This document shows positions 10,214-18,814 of a DNA stretch of 64,000 nt, one piece after another. The position numbers were made by a program, and so were the translations under genes. The notes below the pieces were generated by a model that was not told the DNA's origin, made no database searches, and worked only from the letters and a program-made list of their open reading frames with translations. The DNA lies in NCBI GenBank assembly GCA_006218035.1, contig VBWC01000010.1, positions 139,572 to 203,571 of the forward strand, in the 5' to 3' direction. This DNA comes from Gammaproteobacteria bacterium. GTDB lineage: Bacteria; Pseudomonadota; Gammaproteobacteria; VBWC01. Position 1 is the first letter of the stretch. Every line of letters begins with the position of its first letter.

Positions 10214-10621
10214 TTACTGGCCGTGATCGTCTTCCGATTCCTTGCAGCCAAAGCGCAGCAGAAAAACGGCTAGCGCCAGGATCAATATCGCCGTCGATAT
10301 CGACAGCACCATCTCGCTGGTGATCTGCTTGACATCGATGGTCAGCACCCGGGTCAGCGCGGTAATCGCGATATAAATCAGAAACCGCACCGGCAGGCGG
10401 CTCGTCTTGAAGTAGATGCCGATCATCGCGCCGATTTCCAGGTAGAGAAACAGCAACAGGATATCGGTCAGGGTCGCATGGCCACGGTCGACCATATCGA
10501 GGAATTCATATGCGGCCGACCAGACCACGGTGGCACCGATGGCGAACAGCGCCACCAGATGAAACACCTCGACCAGGTAGGTGCCAAACTTTTCGACAAA
10601 AGCGAATTCCTTGAGATTCAT
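10214..10621 (-). CDS. psiE: PsiE-family phosphate-starvation-inducible membrane protein
   Basis: This 135-residue integral membrane protein has four hydrophobic segments (about residues 16-38, 53-72, 79-98 and 106-126) and the PsiE pattern LLLFLYLEIGAMIGIYF followed by LPVRFLIYIAITALTR. PsiE is induced by phosphate starvation in E. coli; its biochemical role is unknown. A GAGGGG ribosome-binding site lies before the ATG at 10621. The remnant of gluQ lies downstream, 24 bases away. No Pho box was recognised upstream. The family assignment is secure, while the gene symbol rests on family membership only. Confidence 0.88.
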   Translation of the reverse strand: MNLKEFAFVEKFGTYLVEVFHLVALFAIGATVVWSAAYEFLDMVDRGHATLTDILLLFLYLEIGAMIGIYFKTSRLPVRFLIYIAITALTRVLTIDVKQITSEMVLSISTAILILALAVFLLRFGCKESEDDHGQ

Positions 10622-10659
10622 GTCAGCCCCTCTTCAGGCATCAAGTAACCGGGACGGGA

Positions 10660-10854
10660 TCAGCGAACCAGCGCAATCAGCAATATCACCACCAGCACCA
10701 CCAGCCCGAGCGGGATCAGCACGCCGCGCCAGTTCCGGGGCCCGGCCTGCCGGCTGCGTGTGCCGGCGGCCTTGATGCCGGGCATGAACCAGACGAGCAC
10801 CAGCAGCGCAGCCGCTCCCAACAGAATTTTTTCCCACGTCGACGGCTCTTCCAT
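10660..10854 (-). CDS. Small two-helix membrane protein
   Basis: This 64-residue protein is composed of two transmembrane helices (about residues 9-28, ILLGAAALLVLVWFMPGI, and 44-63, GVLIPLGLVVLVVILLIALV) joined by a basic loop (TRSRQAGPRNWR). The positive loop predicts that it faces the cytoplasm. There is no strong ribosome-binding site. Similar short proteins are common next to regulatory genes in gammaproteobacteria, but I know no function. It lies 38 bases upstream of psiE and may be co-transcribed with it. Confidence 0.65.
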   Translation of the reverse strand: MEEPSTWEKILLGAAALLVLVWFMPGIKAAGTRSRQAGPRNWRGVLIPLGLVVLVVILLIALVR

Positions 10855-10900
10855 CGTCTGACAACCGGAGGATCGATGTGACAGGGGCGGCCAGTTGTCG

Positions 10901-11224
10901 CTAGCGCGGCAACCAGATTACCGCATACTTCTTGGCCAACCGTTCTTCCAGACGGCCATAGGGAAACAGCTCTTCGATGATTTCCCTGCCTATCGTCTTG
11001 CCCCGCCCGTCTTCACCCTCGAATATCCATTCGTCGTGCAGGCACAACTGCGCCAGTGTCGCCATGATGTCATCGAAACGGATCTTGTAATCCGTGCCGA
11101 GCCGCTGAAAATCCTCGACGCCCAGCGGGCGTCCCAGCTTGCTGTATTCTTCATTGATCAGGCTCTCAATGGCGACATCCCACTGCGGCATTTCTTCCTT
11201 TTCGTCGATAATACGGTTGGTCAT
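10901..11224 (-). CDS. Conserved hypothetical cytoplasmic protein
   Basis: This 107-residue acidic protein starts MTNRIIDEKEEMPQW. A strong GGAGGA ribosome-binding site sits just before the ATG at 11224, which rules out the longer upstream frame. It looks helical, with the segments IESLINEEYSKLGRPLG, DYKIRFDDIMATLAQL and GREIIEELFPYGRLEER. There is no signal or membrane segment. No family is recognised. It is followed by the small membrane gene and psiE in the same orientation. Confidence 0.75.
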   Translation of the reverse strand: MTNRIIDEKEEMPQWDVAIESLINEEYSKLGRPLGVEDFQRLGTDYKIRFDDIMATLAQLCLHDEWIFEGEDGRGKTIGREIIEELFPYGRLEERLAKKYAVIWLPR

Positions 11225-11324
11225 TCCGTCCTCCGGGCTACGGCTGTTTGGCTGGGAATAATGAACCGGACAGCGCGGTCCGGCAAGTGCCCGGCACAAA
11301 AAGAACCGGCAATCGCGCCAATGA

Positions 11325-14300
11325 TCACTGGACATCCTGCCATTGAATACGTTCCGTGCGGTCGCGACGCAGCAGTGCGGTCATCCCGTCGACCGGCAGC
11401 GGCCGGCTGAACAGGTAGCCCTGCAGGCAGACACATTGCCGTTCTTTCAGGAAGTCGAGCTGCGCCCGGGTCTCGACACCCTCGGCGATGACATCGAGCT
11501 TGAGCGACGTCGCCATCGCAATGATGGCCGTGACGATCGCCGCGTCATCCGGGTCAGTGGTGATATCGCGCACAAACGATCGGTCGATCTTCAGCGTGTC
11601 GATCGGGAAACGTTTCAGATAACCCAGCGACGAATAGCCGGTGCCGAAATCATCGATCGACAGACGGATACCGGCATCGCTCAGCGCCTGCAGCATTTCC
11701 AGCGTCAGACGCTCGTTGTTCATTAGCAGGCTCTCGGTGATTTCCAGTTCCAGCCAGCGCGTCTCCAGCCCGGTTTCCTTCACCAGGTTCAATACCGTGT
11801 CCAGCAGCTGCCTGCCGTCAAACTGGCGGCTGGACAGGTTGATGGCGACGCGAATCGGATCAAGGCCGACGGCCTGCCATGCCACCGCCTGATTCATCGC
11901 CGTACGCAACACCCACTCGCCGACCGGGACGATCAGGCCGGTCTCCTCGAGCAGCGGAATGAACTCACCGGGCTGAACCAGCCCGAAATCGGGATGCTGC
12001 CAGCGCAGCAACGCCTCGACACCGATGATGCGTCCAGTATCCAGACAGATCTGCGGCTGATAGTGGATCAGAAACTCGTCCCGCTCCAGCGCATGACGCA
12101 GGCTGGTCTCCAGCGTCAGGCGTTCAAAGGCCCTGGCGCTCATATCGGCGGAATAAAACTGGAAATTGTTACGACCAAGTTCCTTGGCGCGGTACATCGC
12201 GACGTCCGCATTGCGCATCAATATCGATGCGTCGGTCCCGTCCGATGGATACAGGCTGATGCCGATGCTGCTGGTCATATAAAGTTCGTTGCCGTTGACC
12301 ACAAACGGCCGCGACAGCGCATCGAGAATCTTGCGGCAGATCGGCGCAACGTCGCCGGCGGCATCCACTTCCTCGAGCAGAATCACGAATTCGTCTCCGG
12401 CCAGCCGCGCGACGGTATCGCTGTCTCGCAGGCTCTCCAGCAGGCGCTCGGACAACATCTGCAACAACCGGTCACCGATATCATGGCCCAGCGTATCGTT
12501 GATGTTCTTGAACCGGTCGAGATCCATGAACAATACCGCCATGCACCTGCCGCCGTCCCGCTGGCGGGCCAGCGCATGATCGAGCCGGTCGACAAACAGT
12601 GCCCGGTTCGGCAGGTCGGTCAGGATATCGTGATAGGCAAGACGGTACAGGCGCTCCTGGATCTGCATGCGTTCGGTGATGTCCTTGCCGGTGGAAATAA
12701 AGTGCGTGATGTTGCCTGTCCCGTCCTTTAATGGCGTGATGGTTTTTTCCTCGTAGAAGATGTCGCCGCTCTTCTTGCGATTGATGACAACGTCCTGGAA
12801 TACGTCACCCCGGGTAATGGTGTCCCAGAGCCCTTGATAAAAGGCGTCGTCATGCTTGCCGGAGCGCACGACGTTGCTCTTCTTTCCCTTGACCTCGGCC
12901 AGTGTGTATCCGGTAGCGGCCTCGAACGCCGGATTGACGTATTCGACCCGGCCTTCCCGGTCCGAGATCAGCACGATATCGGCCGTCTGCTCGATGGCGC
13001 CGGACAGCTTCTTCATCTGCGCATCGGCGATCGCATGTTCGTTTATGTGCCGCTGCCGCTCGATTTCCATGCCGATGCGCTGACCGAAGATACGCAGCAG
13101 GCCGAGATCCTCTTCGGTAAACTCGCGCCGTTGATCGTCGATCAGGCAGGTAATGGCGACCACGTTGCCGTGCTGGTCCAGCGCCGGGAATCCGCAATAG
13201 GTACTGGCGTTATATCTCTCCAGCATCTCCAGCCCGGGAAACTTCTCGGTAACGTCCTGGTAAACGTGCACCTCGCCTGTCTCGACCTCGGCCGCACACG
13301 GCGTCCCCGCCAGCGGCAAGGACCCGGCGTCGACGGTGACCTCGCCGTGCGCGTACACGGCGACGAAATACACCTGTTCGTCCGCGATCTCGGACAGGCA
13401 AACGACGGGCACGCCGAGCAACTCGCCGATCATCCGCGAAACCTGGCGGAATACCTCTTTCGGATCGCCGGACAGTGTCAGACCCAGTTCGGACAGGCGC
13501 TGCAGCCGCAGATTGCGCTCCGCTGCCTTTTGTTCCATCTCCCTTTGCCCGGTGACGTCCTCGTACGTGCCCAGCACGCCGATGATGCCGCCATGGCTGT
13601 CGGTCAGCGGCACCTTGCTGGTACGCAACCAGATATGCCGGCCATCCGGCGTCGTCTGCGGCTCCTCGTAGTCGAACTTCGGCACGCCCGTCGTCATTAC
13701 CTGATGATCGTCGGCGAGATAGCGCTCGGCCTGCTCACGCCAGCCGAGATCGAAATCGCTGGCGCCGTGAATTCCCGCCGGCGACATCAGGCCCGCATCC
13801 AGGGCGAACAGCCGGTTGCAACCCAGATAGCGCGACTCGCGGTCCTTCCAGAACACGCGCACCGGGATCGCATCGAGCACCAGTTGCAACAAACGCCGGG
13901 ACTCCACCAGCGCCGCATCCGCGGCCTTGGTTTCGGTGACGTCGTGGCCCATCGCGACGACGCCGGCCGGCTGACCGTCGGTACTCAATACCCGGTTGAC
14001 GTACCACGCCAGTATCCGGCGTTTGCCGTCGGCGGCCAGGACCTCGTTTTCGTAACCTCGCGTTGGCGTGCCGGCCATGACCTGGCGCATGTCCGCAATG
14101 ACCGCGTCGCGCACCGGCTCCGGCACAAATAACTGGAAGTAATTCCTGCCCAGCACGTCCCGGCGCCGCGCGCCATAAAGCCGTTCGGCCGCCGGATTGA
14201 ATTCGAGAATATCGCCGTCCGGTGACAGATACAGAATGACACTTTCCGCGTTCTCGACCAGCGAGCGGAACTTTTCTTCGCGGTCCTGCAACGCGATCTC

Positions 14301-15704
14301 GGCCTTCTTGCGCACGGTGACATCGAAGATCGCGCCATCCAGCCAGTCGGGCGTGCCGGACGCGCTATAGTGTGCCTGGCCGCGCTCATACAGCCAGCGC
14401 ACAGCGCCATTGGCGTCGATGATCCGGTACTCGAGCTCATAAGGCCGGCGCCGGTCTATCGCGTGACGAATGCGCTGCTCCACACCGGCAAGATCGTCGG
14501 GATGAACCAGTTGCGCATACGATTTGATACTGCCGCCGGTAAACTCACTCGCCGGATAGCCAGTGACCAGCGTCATCGCTTCGCTGACGTAGGTCATCGA
14601 CCAGTCTTTACCGATCACGCACCGGCTGCGGTAGATCGCACCGGGTATGTTACGGACCAGCGACTCCAGCCTGTCGCCGGATTCCCGGGCGGCCGCGACC
14701 AGGCCCTGCTCGACACGGTACTTTGCCCACTCCCAGAGCAGCAGAAACGCCAGCAGACCGATCCCGGCGGGGATCAGATAGGGAAATTCCTGACGGGTCA
14801 CCGCATGACCGAACGTCGCCGCGACAACGACAATCAACACCAGCGCGACCGCCGGCAGGAGGCCTTCAACCAGCGCTGCGTCGCGCGGCATACCGCGCGA
14901 CGCACGTGTCGGCATACCACCCGCCGCCTGCCTGCGTTTCTCCAGCGCGGCCCAGAAGAAGAAAGCGAATCCCAGCAACCAGAACACATCGAGATAGTGT
15001 CCGGCAAGGTACTTATGCGTCAGCAATTCATGCGCGTAAATCGTATTGGTAATGCCATGAACCGCCATGCCGGCAACCAGTAACAGCATGGCTGGTCGCT
15101 GCGCGCCCCAGCGGTGGGAATAAAGCAGATAGAGCCCGAAGATCAACAATCCCAGATAAAGCACCGGCATCGCGAGGGTGACCGCAATGTACCACGGGCC
15201 GTCCGGACTCTCCTGAATACGCTCTGACAGAACCAGGACGAAGACAATGATCAGGGCGCACAGGACGAATCCGAGATTGCTGACGTGTTTCAATGTCAGC
15301 ACCGCCGACGGCGCCGACTGTCGCCAATAGATCAGCCCCGCCATAAACAACGGTGGCAGCAGCAAAAAGCCGAAATCGGACACCGACGGGAACGGCGTGG
15401 CCCGCCCGGCCACCAGTTCCAGATAATCCCATGCCAGCATGCCCAGAAACCAGGCGAGACATCCAGCCGCGAACAACAGCCAGGCCGCACGTTCATGACC
15501 CGACAACTTGCGGGCGGCGCCGTAACACATCAACGCCGTCACACCGGACGCGAGAGTCCACGCCATGTCCGCCCACCAGTGGACAATCCATTGGTTGAAC
15601 CCGAGCGCGTAGTCCCCAATCGAGAACACGACCAGAAATACGGCCAGTCCAGTCGGCGCTAATGCACGGTGGTAATCCATAACCCCTAGCCGAGACTCCT
15701 CCAC
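11325..15704 (-). CDS. Membrane PAS/GAF sensor with GGDEF and EAL domains
   Basis: This 1459-residue protein predicts c-di-GMP synthesis and/or hydrolysis under multi-input control. Residues 1-340 carry about nine membrane helices. They are followed by PAS domains at about 349-470, 480-600 and 606-735, a GAF domain at about 735-885, a fourth PAS at about 895-1010, GGDEF at about 1020-1185 and EAL at about 1200-1445. The cyclase loop reads AGDEF rather than GGDEF, a tolerated variant. The EAL domain keeps EALLRW, NLSSRQF, EITESLL, DDFGTGYSS, AEGVET and QGYLFS, so phosphodiesterase activity is likely. The GTG at 15704 and the ATG at 15680 are both possible starts. It is a single gene, divergent from rnd. 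Confidence 0.93.
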   Translation of the reverse strand: MEESRLGVMDYHRALAPTGLAVFLVVFSIGDYALGFNQWIVHWWADMAWTLASGVTALMCYGAARKLSGHERAAWLLFAAGCLAWFLGMLAWDYLELVAGRATPFPSVSDFGFLLLPPLFMAGLIYWRQSAPSAVLTLKHVSNLGFVLCALIIVFVLVLSERIQESPDGPWYIAVTLAMPVLYLGLLIFGLYLLYSHRWGAQRPAMLLLVAGMAVHGITNTIYAHELLTHKYLAGHYLDVFWLLGFAFFFWAALEKRRQAAGGMPTRASRGMPRDAALVEGLLPAVALVLIVVVAATFGHAVTRQEFPYLIPAGIGLLAFLLLWEWAKYRVEQGLVAAARESGDRLESLVRNIPGAIYRSRCVIGKDWSMTYVSEAMTLVTGYPASEFTGGSIKSYAQLVHPDDLAGVEQRIRHAIDRRRPYELEYRIIDANGAVRWLYERGQAHYSASGTPDWLDGAIFDVTVRKKAEIALQDREEKFRSLVENAESVILYLSPDGDILEFNPAAERLYGARRRDVLGRNYFQLFVPEPVRDAVIADMRQVMAGTPTRGYENEVLAADGKRRILAWYVNRVLSTDGQPAGVVAMGHDVTETKAADAALVESRRLLQLVLDAIPVRVFWKDRESRYLGCNRLFALDAGLMSPAGIHGASDFDLGWREQAERYLADDHQVMTTGVPKFDYEEPQTTPDGRHIWLRTSKVPLTDSHGGIIGVLGTYEDVTGQREMEQKAAERNLRLQRLSELGLTLSGDPKEVFRQVSRMIGELLGVPVVCLSEIADEQVYFVAVYAHGEVTVDAGSLPLAGTPCAAEVETGEVHVYQDVTEKFPGLEMLERYNASTYCGFPALDQHGNVVAITCLIDDQRREFTEEDLGLLRIFGQRIGMEIERQRHINEHAIADAQMKKLSGAIEQTADIVLISDREGRVEYVNPAFEAATGYTLAEVKGKKSNVVRSGKHDDAFYQGLWDTITRGDVFQDVVINRKKSGDIFYEEKTITPLKDGTGNITHFISTGKDITERMQIQERLYRLAYHDILTDLPNRALFVDRLDHALARQRDGGRCMAVLFMDLDRFKNINDTLGHDIGDRLLQMLSERLLESLRDSDTVARLAGDEFVILLEEVDAAGDVAPICRKILDALSRPFVVNGNELYMTSSIGISLYPSDGTDASILMRNADVAMYRAKELGRNNFQFYSADMSARAFERLTLETSLRHALERDEFLIHYQPQICLDTGRIIGVEALLRWQHPDFGLVQPGEFIPLLEETGLIVPVGEWVLRTAMNQAVAWQAVGLDPIRVAINLSSRQFDGRQLLDTVLNLVKETGLETRWLELEITESLLMNNERLTLEMLQALSDAGIRLSIDDFGTGYSSLGYLKRFPIDTLKIDRSFVRDITTDPDDAAIVTAIIAMATSLKLDVIAEGVETRAQLDFLKERQCVCLQGYLFSRPLPVDGMTALLRRDRTERIQWQDVQ

Positions 15705-15798
15705 TCCCCTATATTCGATACTTTATCGACATTCATTCATCGGGATTCCAGTTTCCGGCCATTTTTATCCGCCATAAAATATTAGGTACATAAATACA

Positions 15799-16965
15799 AT
15801 GGCTTACAAGAATTCGTCCGAATATATTGCAACGCCCGAGCAACTGGCCGCCGCATGCCGGCGCATCAGCACGTGCGCATGGCTCGCGATCGATACCGAA
15901 TTTATCCGTGAAAAAACCTATTTTCCGCAACTTTGCCTGATCCAGGTGGGGACCCCGGAGGCCGTCTTCTGCATCGATCCGCTGGCGCTAGCCAGTCTCG
16001 GCCCGTTGCTCGAGGTGTTTTACGATACGCGCATCACCAAGGTCTTTCATGCGGCGCGCCAGGACCTGGAAATTTTTTACCATTTGACCGGCGATCTGCC
16101 GCGCCCGGTGTTTGACACCCAGCTGGCGGCGATGCTGCTCGGCTATCCCGATCAGGCCGGCTACGCGACGCTGGTCACCGAGGTGCTCGGCGTCACGCTC
16201 GACAAGGCGTACAGCCGCACCGACTGGGCACGGCGGCCGCTACCGGATGATCAACTGCAATACGCCGCCGATGACGTGCGTTATCTGGTACCGCTTTACC
16301 AGCACCTGCACCGTGAACTCGCGGCGCGCGGCCGCCTGGCCTGGCTGGATGACGACTTCGCCAAACTGACGGACACCGCCACCTATCGCAACGAACCGGC
16401 CGACGCCTGGCAACGCATACGCGGTGCCGACCGGCTGCAGCCGAAATCGCTCGCGGTACTGGAGGCGCTGGCCGCGTGGCGCGAAACGGCGGCCGTTGTA
16501 CAGGACCGGCCGCGCGGCTGGATACTGCGTGATGAGGTGCTGATCGATCTGGCGCGCCTGATGCCTGGCAGCATGGCCGAACTGGAACAGATACGCGGCC
16601 TGCGCCGCGAAAACCTGCAGCGCGACAGCAACACGCTACTCGATCTTATCCGGTCAGCGAAATCGCGCGCGGCGCCGGCTACCCCCGTCGCCGCGGCGGC
16701 GCGACTGACGGCGGATCAGCAGGCGCTCGCCGATGTGTTGATGGCGGTGGTGCGACTGCGTGGTGCGCGCGAGTCGCTGAGTCCCGCGACGCTGGCATCG
16801 CGCAAGGATATTGAACAATTGTTGCTCGACAGCGGCGAGAGCCGGGTATTGCAGGGCTGGCGCAAAAGCGTCGTCGGCAATGAGCTGTTGGCCTTTCTGC
16901 ACGGCGAGCGGCGTCTGCGCTTTGCCGACGGTGCGTTGCAGCTCGACGTCTCCACCGACCCGTAA
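15799..16965 (+). CDS. rnd: Ribonuclease D
   Basis: RNase D is a 3'-to-5' exoribonuclease that trims the 3' ends of tRNA precursors and other small RNAs. The DEDDy active site is visible: Asp32 and Glu34 in IDTEFIRE, Asp89 in HAARQDLEIF, and Tyr155/Asp159 in YAADDVRYL. HRDC-type helical domains follow (about residues 210-290, LQPKSLAVLEALAAWRE, and the final ~90 residues). The 388-residue length is typical. The start codon lies within a run of A/T bases and no strong ribosome-binding site is seen. It is followed by slyX in convergent orientation. Confidence 0.95.
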   Translation: MAYKNSSEYIATPEQLAAACRRISTCAWLAIDTEFIREKTYFPQLCLIQVGTPEAVFCIDPLALASLGPLLEVFYDTRITKVFHAARQDLEIFYHLTGDLPRPVFDTQLAAMLLGYPDQAGYATLVTEVLGVTLDKAYSRTDWARRPLPDDQLQYAADDVRYLVPLYQHLHRELAARGRLAWLDDDFAKLTDTATYRNEPADAWQRIRGADRLQPKSLAVLEALAAWRETAAVVQDRPRGWILRDEVLIDLARLMPGSMAELEQIRGLRRENLQRDSNTLLDLIRSAKSRAAPATPVAAAARLTADQQALADVLMAVVRLRGARESLSPATLASRKDIEQLLLDSGESRVLQGWRKSVVGNELLAFLHGERRLRFADGALQLDVSTDP

Positions 16966-16992
16966 CCGGGCACCCGAAACACCCGACAGGGA

Positions 16993-17226
16993 TCAGTAGT
17001 GCGGTGGCGGTGTCTCATCCGCCGCATCCGCGACGGGCGCTGCCGTGTTATCACGCAACTGCCGGATCACCAGATTAACGGTCTGGCGCAGCGTATCCAT
17101 CTGTCGCTGCTGTGTGGCGACAATATCGTTGAGCCGGTTAATCGTATCTTCCTGAAACGCGGTACGCGATTCCAGTTCGATCAGCCGCTCTTCCAGCCTC
17201 TGACGTGCGACGCCGGGTTCGTTCAT
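16993..17226 (-). CDS. slyX: SlyX family protein
   Basis: This 77-residue coiled-coil protein matches SlyX: ERLIELESRTAFQEDTI, then INRLNDIVATQQRQMDTL, ending in the typical PPPHY. The role of SlyX is unknown; in E. coli it is linked to lysis by phage phiX174 only by genetic neighbourhood. A strong AGGAGG precedes the ATG at 17226. The ATG overlaps the TGA of the upstream broken membrane gene (ATGA), so the two were translationally coupled before that gene was disrupted. Confidence 0.93.
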   Translation of the reverse strand: MNEPGVARQRLEERLIELESRTAFQEDTINRLNDIVATQQRQMDTLRQTVNLVIRQLRDNTAAPVADAADETPPPHY

Positions 17227-17762
17227 GGGTTGTCCTCCTGGTCAGGCGTTGCACTGGCTGCGAAGTATCCCCCGACATCCTTGGCATCAAAAATCAGCGA
17301 GATCATCATAAACACCAACAGCAACACCCGATATATCTGAAATTCGCCTGCCGCCGGATCTACTGCCCGTAGATGACCATCGGCAGCGGCAGCCACGGCA
17401 AATGTCCCGCGCCGGGTATTCTGGCGAAACCGAACCGCGCGTACAACGCCATTATCAGCATGGCGGATACGATAAAGGAAACTCCGATCAAGTGTCATTT
17501 CGAGCCCTGTCCCGAGCATCGCTAGGGAGCTGGCGAGAAATCTTTCTGGTCAAAGATGCAAGCTATGCAATCACATCGAGATTTCTCCCGGCAACTGCTC
17601 CTGCGTTGCTCTACCTTCCGCCATCCCTGCGGTCGAAATGACAAGAAACCTCTTATTCAGAGCCTCCTAAAGGTAAAAAAGGATCAACGGGGCGGGACCG
17701 TCATCCCGGCATAAGACGCTGACCATATCGACGGCCATCAAGGCGAAGACCCGCAGCAGCAT
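17223..17762 (-). pseudogene. Membrane-protein gene interrupted by a small repeat element
   Basis: The 3' part (17223-17340) encodes RVLLLVFMMISLIFDAKDV and ends in a TGA overlapping the slyX start. The preceding stretch in another frame reads ALYARFGFARIPGAGHLPW and LPLPMVIYG before a stop at about 17360, so a frameshift separates the two. On the far side of the inserted repeat (17476-17668) a third stretch reads MLLRVFALMAVDMVSVL, then RDDGPAPLILFYL, from an ATG at 17762. Joined together these make a plausible small protein with three or four membrane helices. I infer one ancestral gene broken by an insertion and a frameshift. The C-terminal part is well supported, while the link to the N-terminal part is inference. 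Confidence 0.6.
17476..17668. repeat. MITE-like inverted-repeat element, copy 1
   Basis: The element is about 190 bp long. It starts AGGAAACTCCGATC and ends ATTCAGAGCCTCCT, imperfect inverted copies of the family terminus AGGAAGCTCTGAT. Inside lies a second inverted pair, CATTTCGA near the left and TCGAAATG near the right. The left half reads, in reverse, almost identically to 62590-62653. It carries no gene. It lies inside a disrupted membrane-protein gene. Confidence 0.75.
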
Positions 17763-17962
17763 GGGCTGGCGCAGCAGCTCGGCAGTAAATCCGCAATGAT
17801 GATGCCCGGGTGCTTGTTTGCCTGTGTCGCTTCTGACAGCTGTCGGGCATCCCGGTCAGCACCTGGGTCGCTATCACCACCGCGGACTTACTGCACGTTT
17901 TTCCCGGACAGGCCGATATGGGATGATGGCGTCTACCAACACCTGCCAGGAAACGGATCGAC

Positions 17963-18742
17963 ATGTGTCAACTGCTGGGCATGAACTGTAACATCCCGAC
18001 GGACATCCTGTTTTCGTTCGAGGGATTCTGCGCGCGCGGTGGTCACACCGACGAACACAGCGACGGCTGGGGTATCGCGTTTTTCGAGGATACCGGCTGC
18101 CGGCTGTTCATCGACTCGAAGGCATCGACCTCCTCGCCGGTCGCGGAGATGGTGCGCAACTACCCGATACGTTCCAGGAACGTGATCGCGCATATCCGCA
18201 AGGCGACGATAGGCGAGGTCTCGCTCGTCAATACCCATCCGTTCATGCGCGAGCTGTGGGGACGCTACTGGATCTTCGCCCATAACGGCGATCTCGAGGG
18301 CGAACTACCGCCGTTGGCCGGCCGCTTCCGGCCGGTCGGGTCGACCGACAGCGAGCATGCGTTCTGCCTGATACTGGAGACGCTGGTTGAGCGCTTCGGT
18401 TACACGGAGCCGGACAAGCCGCAGCTGACCCGGGCGCTGGGCGAGATCAGCGCGACACTCGCGTCATACGGCGTGTTCAATTTTCTGTTATCGGATGGCC
18501 GCTATTTGTTCGCGCACTGCTCGACGGATCTGTATTACGTCGTGCGCCAGGCGCCGTTTTCCACGGCCCATCTGATCGATCAGGATGTCACCGTCGATTT
18601 CCGCGAGGTCACTTCGCCCGACGACCGCGTCGCGGTGATCGCGACAAAACCGCTGACGGACAACGAAGCCTGGACGACGATGACAGCCGGCCAGCTGCTG
18701 GTATTCGAGAACGGCCTGCCGCAACCCTGCCACACCACGTAA
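17963..18742 (+). CDS. Class II glutamine amidotransferase (YafJ-like)
   Basis: This 259-residue protein begins MCQLLGMN, so after removal of Met the N-terminal Cys2 is the glutamine-hydrolysing nucleophile of a class II (Ntn) amidotransferase domain. Further family motifs are the HSDGWGIAFFED loop, the VIAHIRKATIG strand, NTHPFMREL and WIFAHNGDLEG. The length and sequence match the YafJ/Gat-II stand-alone family, whose acceptor substrate is unknown. A CAGGAAA ribosome-binding site lies before the ATG. It stands between the slyX region and metG and seems monocistronic. Confidence 0.92.
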   Translation: MCQLLGMNCNIPTDILFSFEGFCARGGHTDEHSDGWGIAFFEDTGCRLFIDSKASTSSPVAEMVRNYPIRSRNVIAHIRKATIGEVSLVNTHPFMRELWGRYWIFAHNGDLEGELPPLAGRFRPVGSTDSEHAFCLILETLVERFGYTEPDKPQLTRALGEISATLASYGVFNFLLSDGRYLFAHCSTDLYYVVRQAPFSTAHLIDQDVTVDFREVTSPDDRVAVIATKPLTDNEAWTTMTAGQLLVFENGLPQPCHTT

Positions 18743-18780
18743 CCACATCGACGGCAACCCAACCGCCGCGGGGAATCGGC

Positions 18781-18786
18781 TATAAT
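18781..18786 (+). promoter_or_regulatory. Consensus -10 element of metG
   Basis: A perfect TATAAT lies 29 bases before the metG start codon. Its last bases form a spurious in-frame ATG (18785). No good -35 hexamer is found at 16-18 bases upstream, so the promoter may rely on the strong -10. Confidence 0.55.
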
Positions 18787-18814
18787 GCGGCGTTTCCCGA
18801 TTTTCTGTCCGACG

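Noticed and set aside
12834-14132. Long open frame on the plus strand (432 codons) inside the large GGDEF-EAL gene
   Set aside because: It is antisense to a gene with clear PAS/GAF domains, has no ribosome-binding site and no domain. It is a by-product of high GC content.
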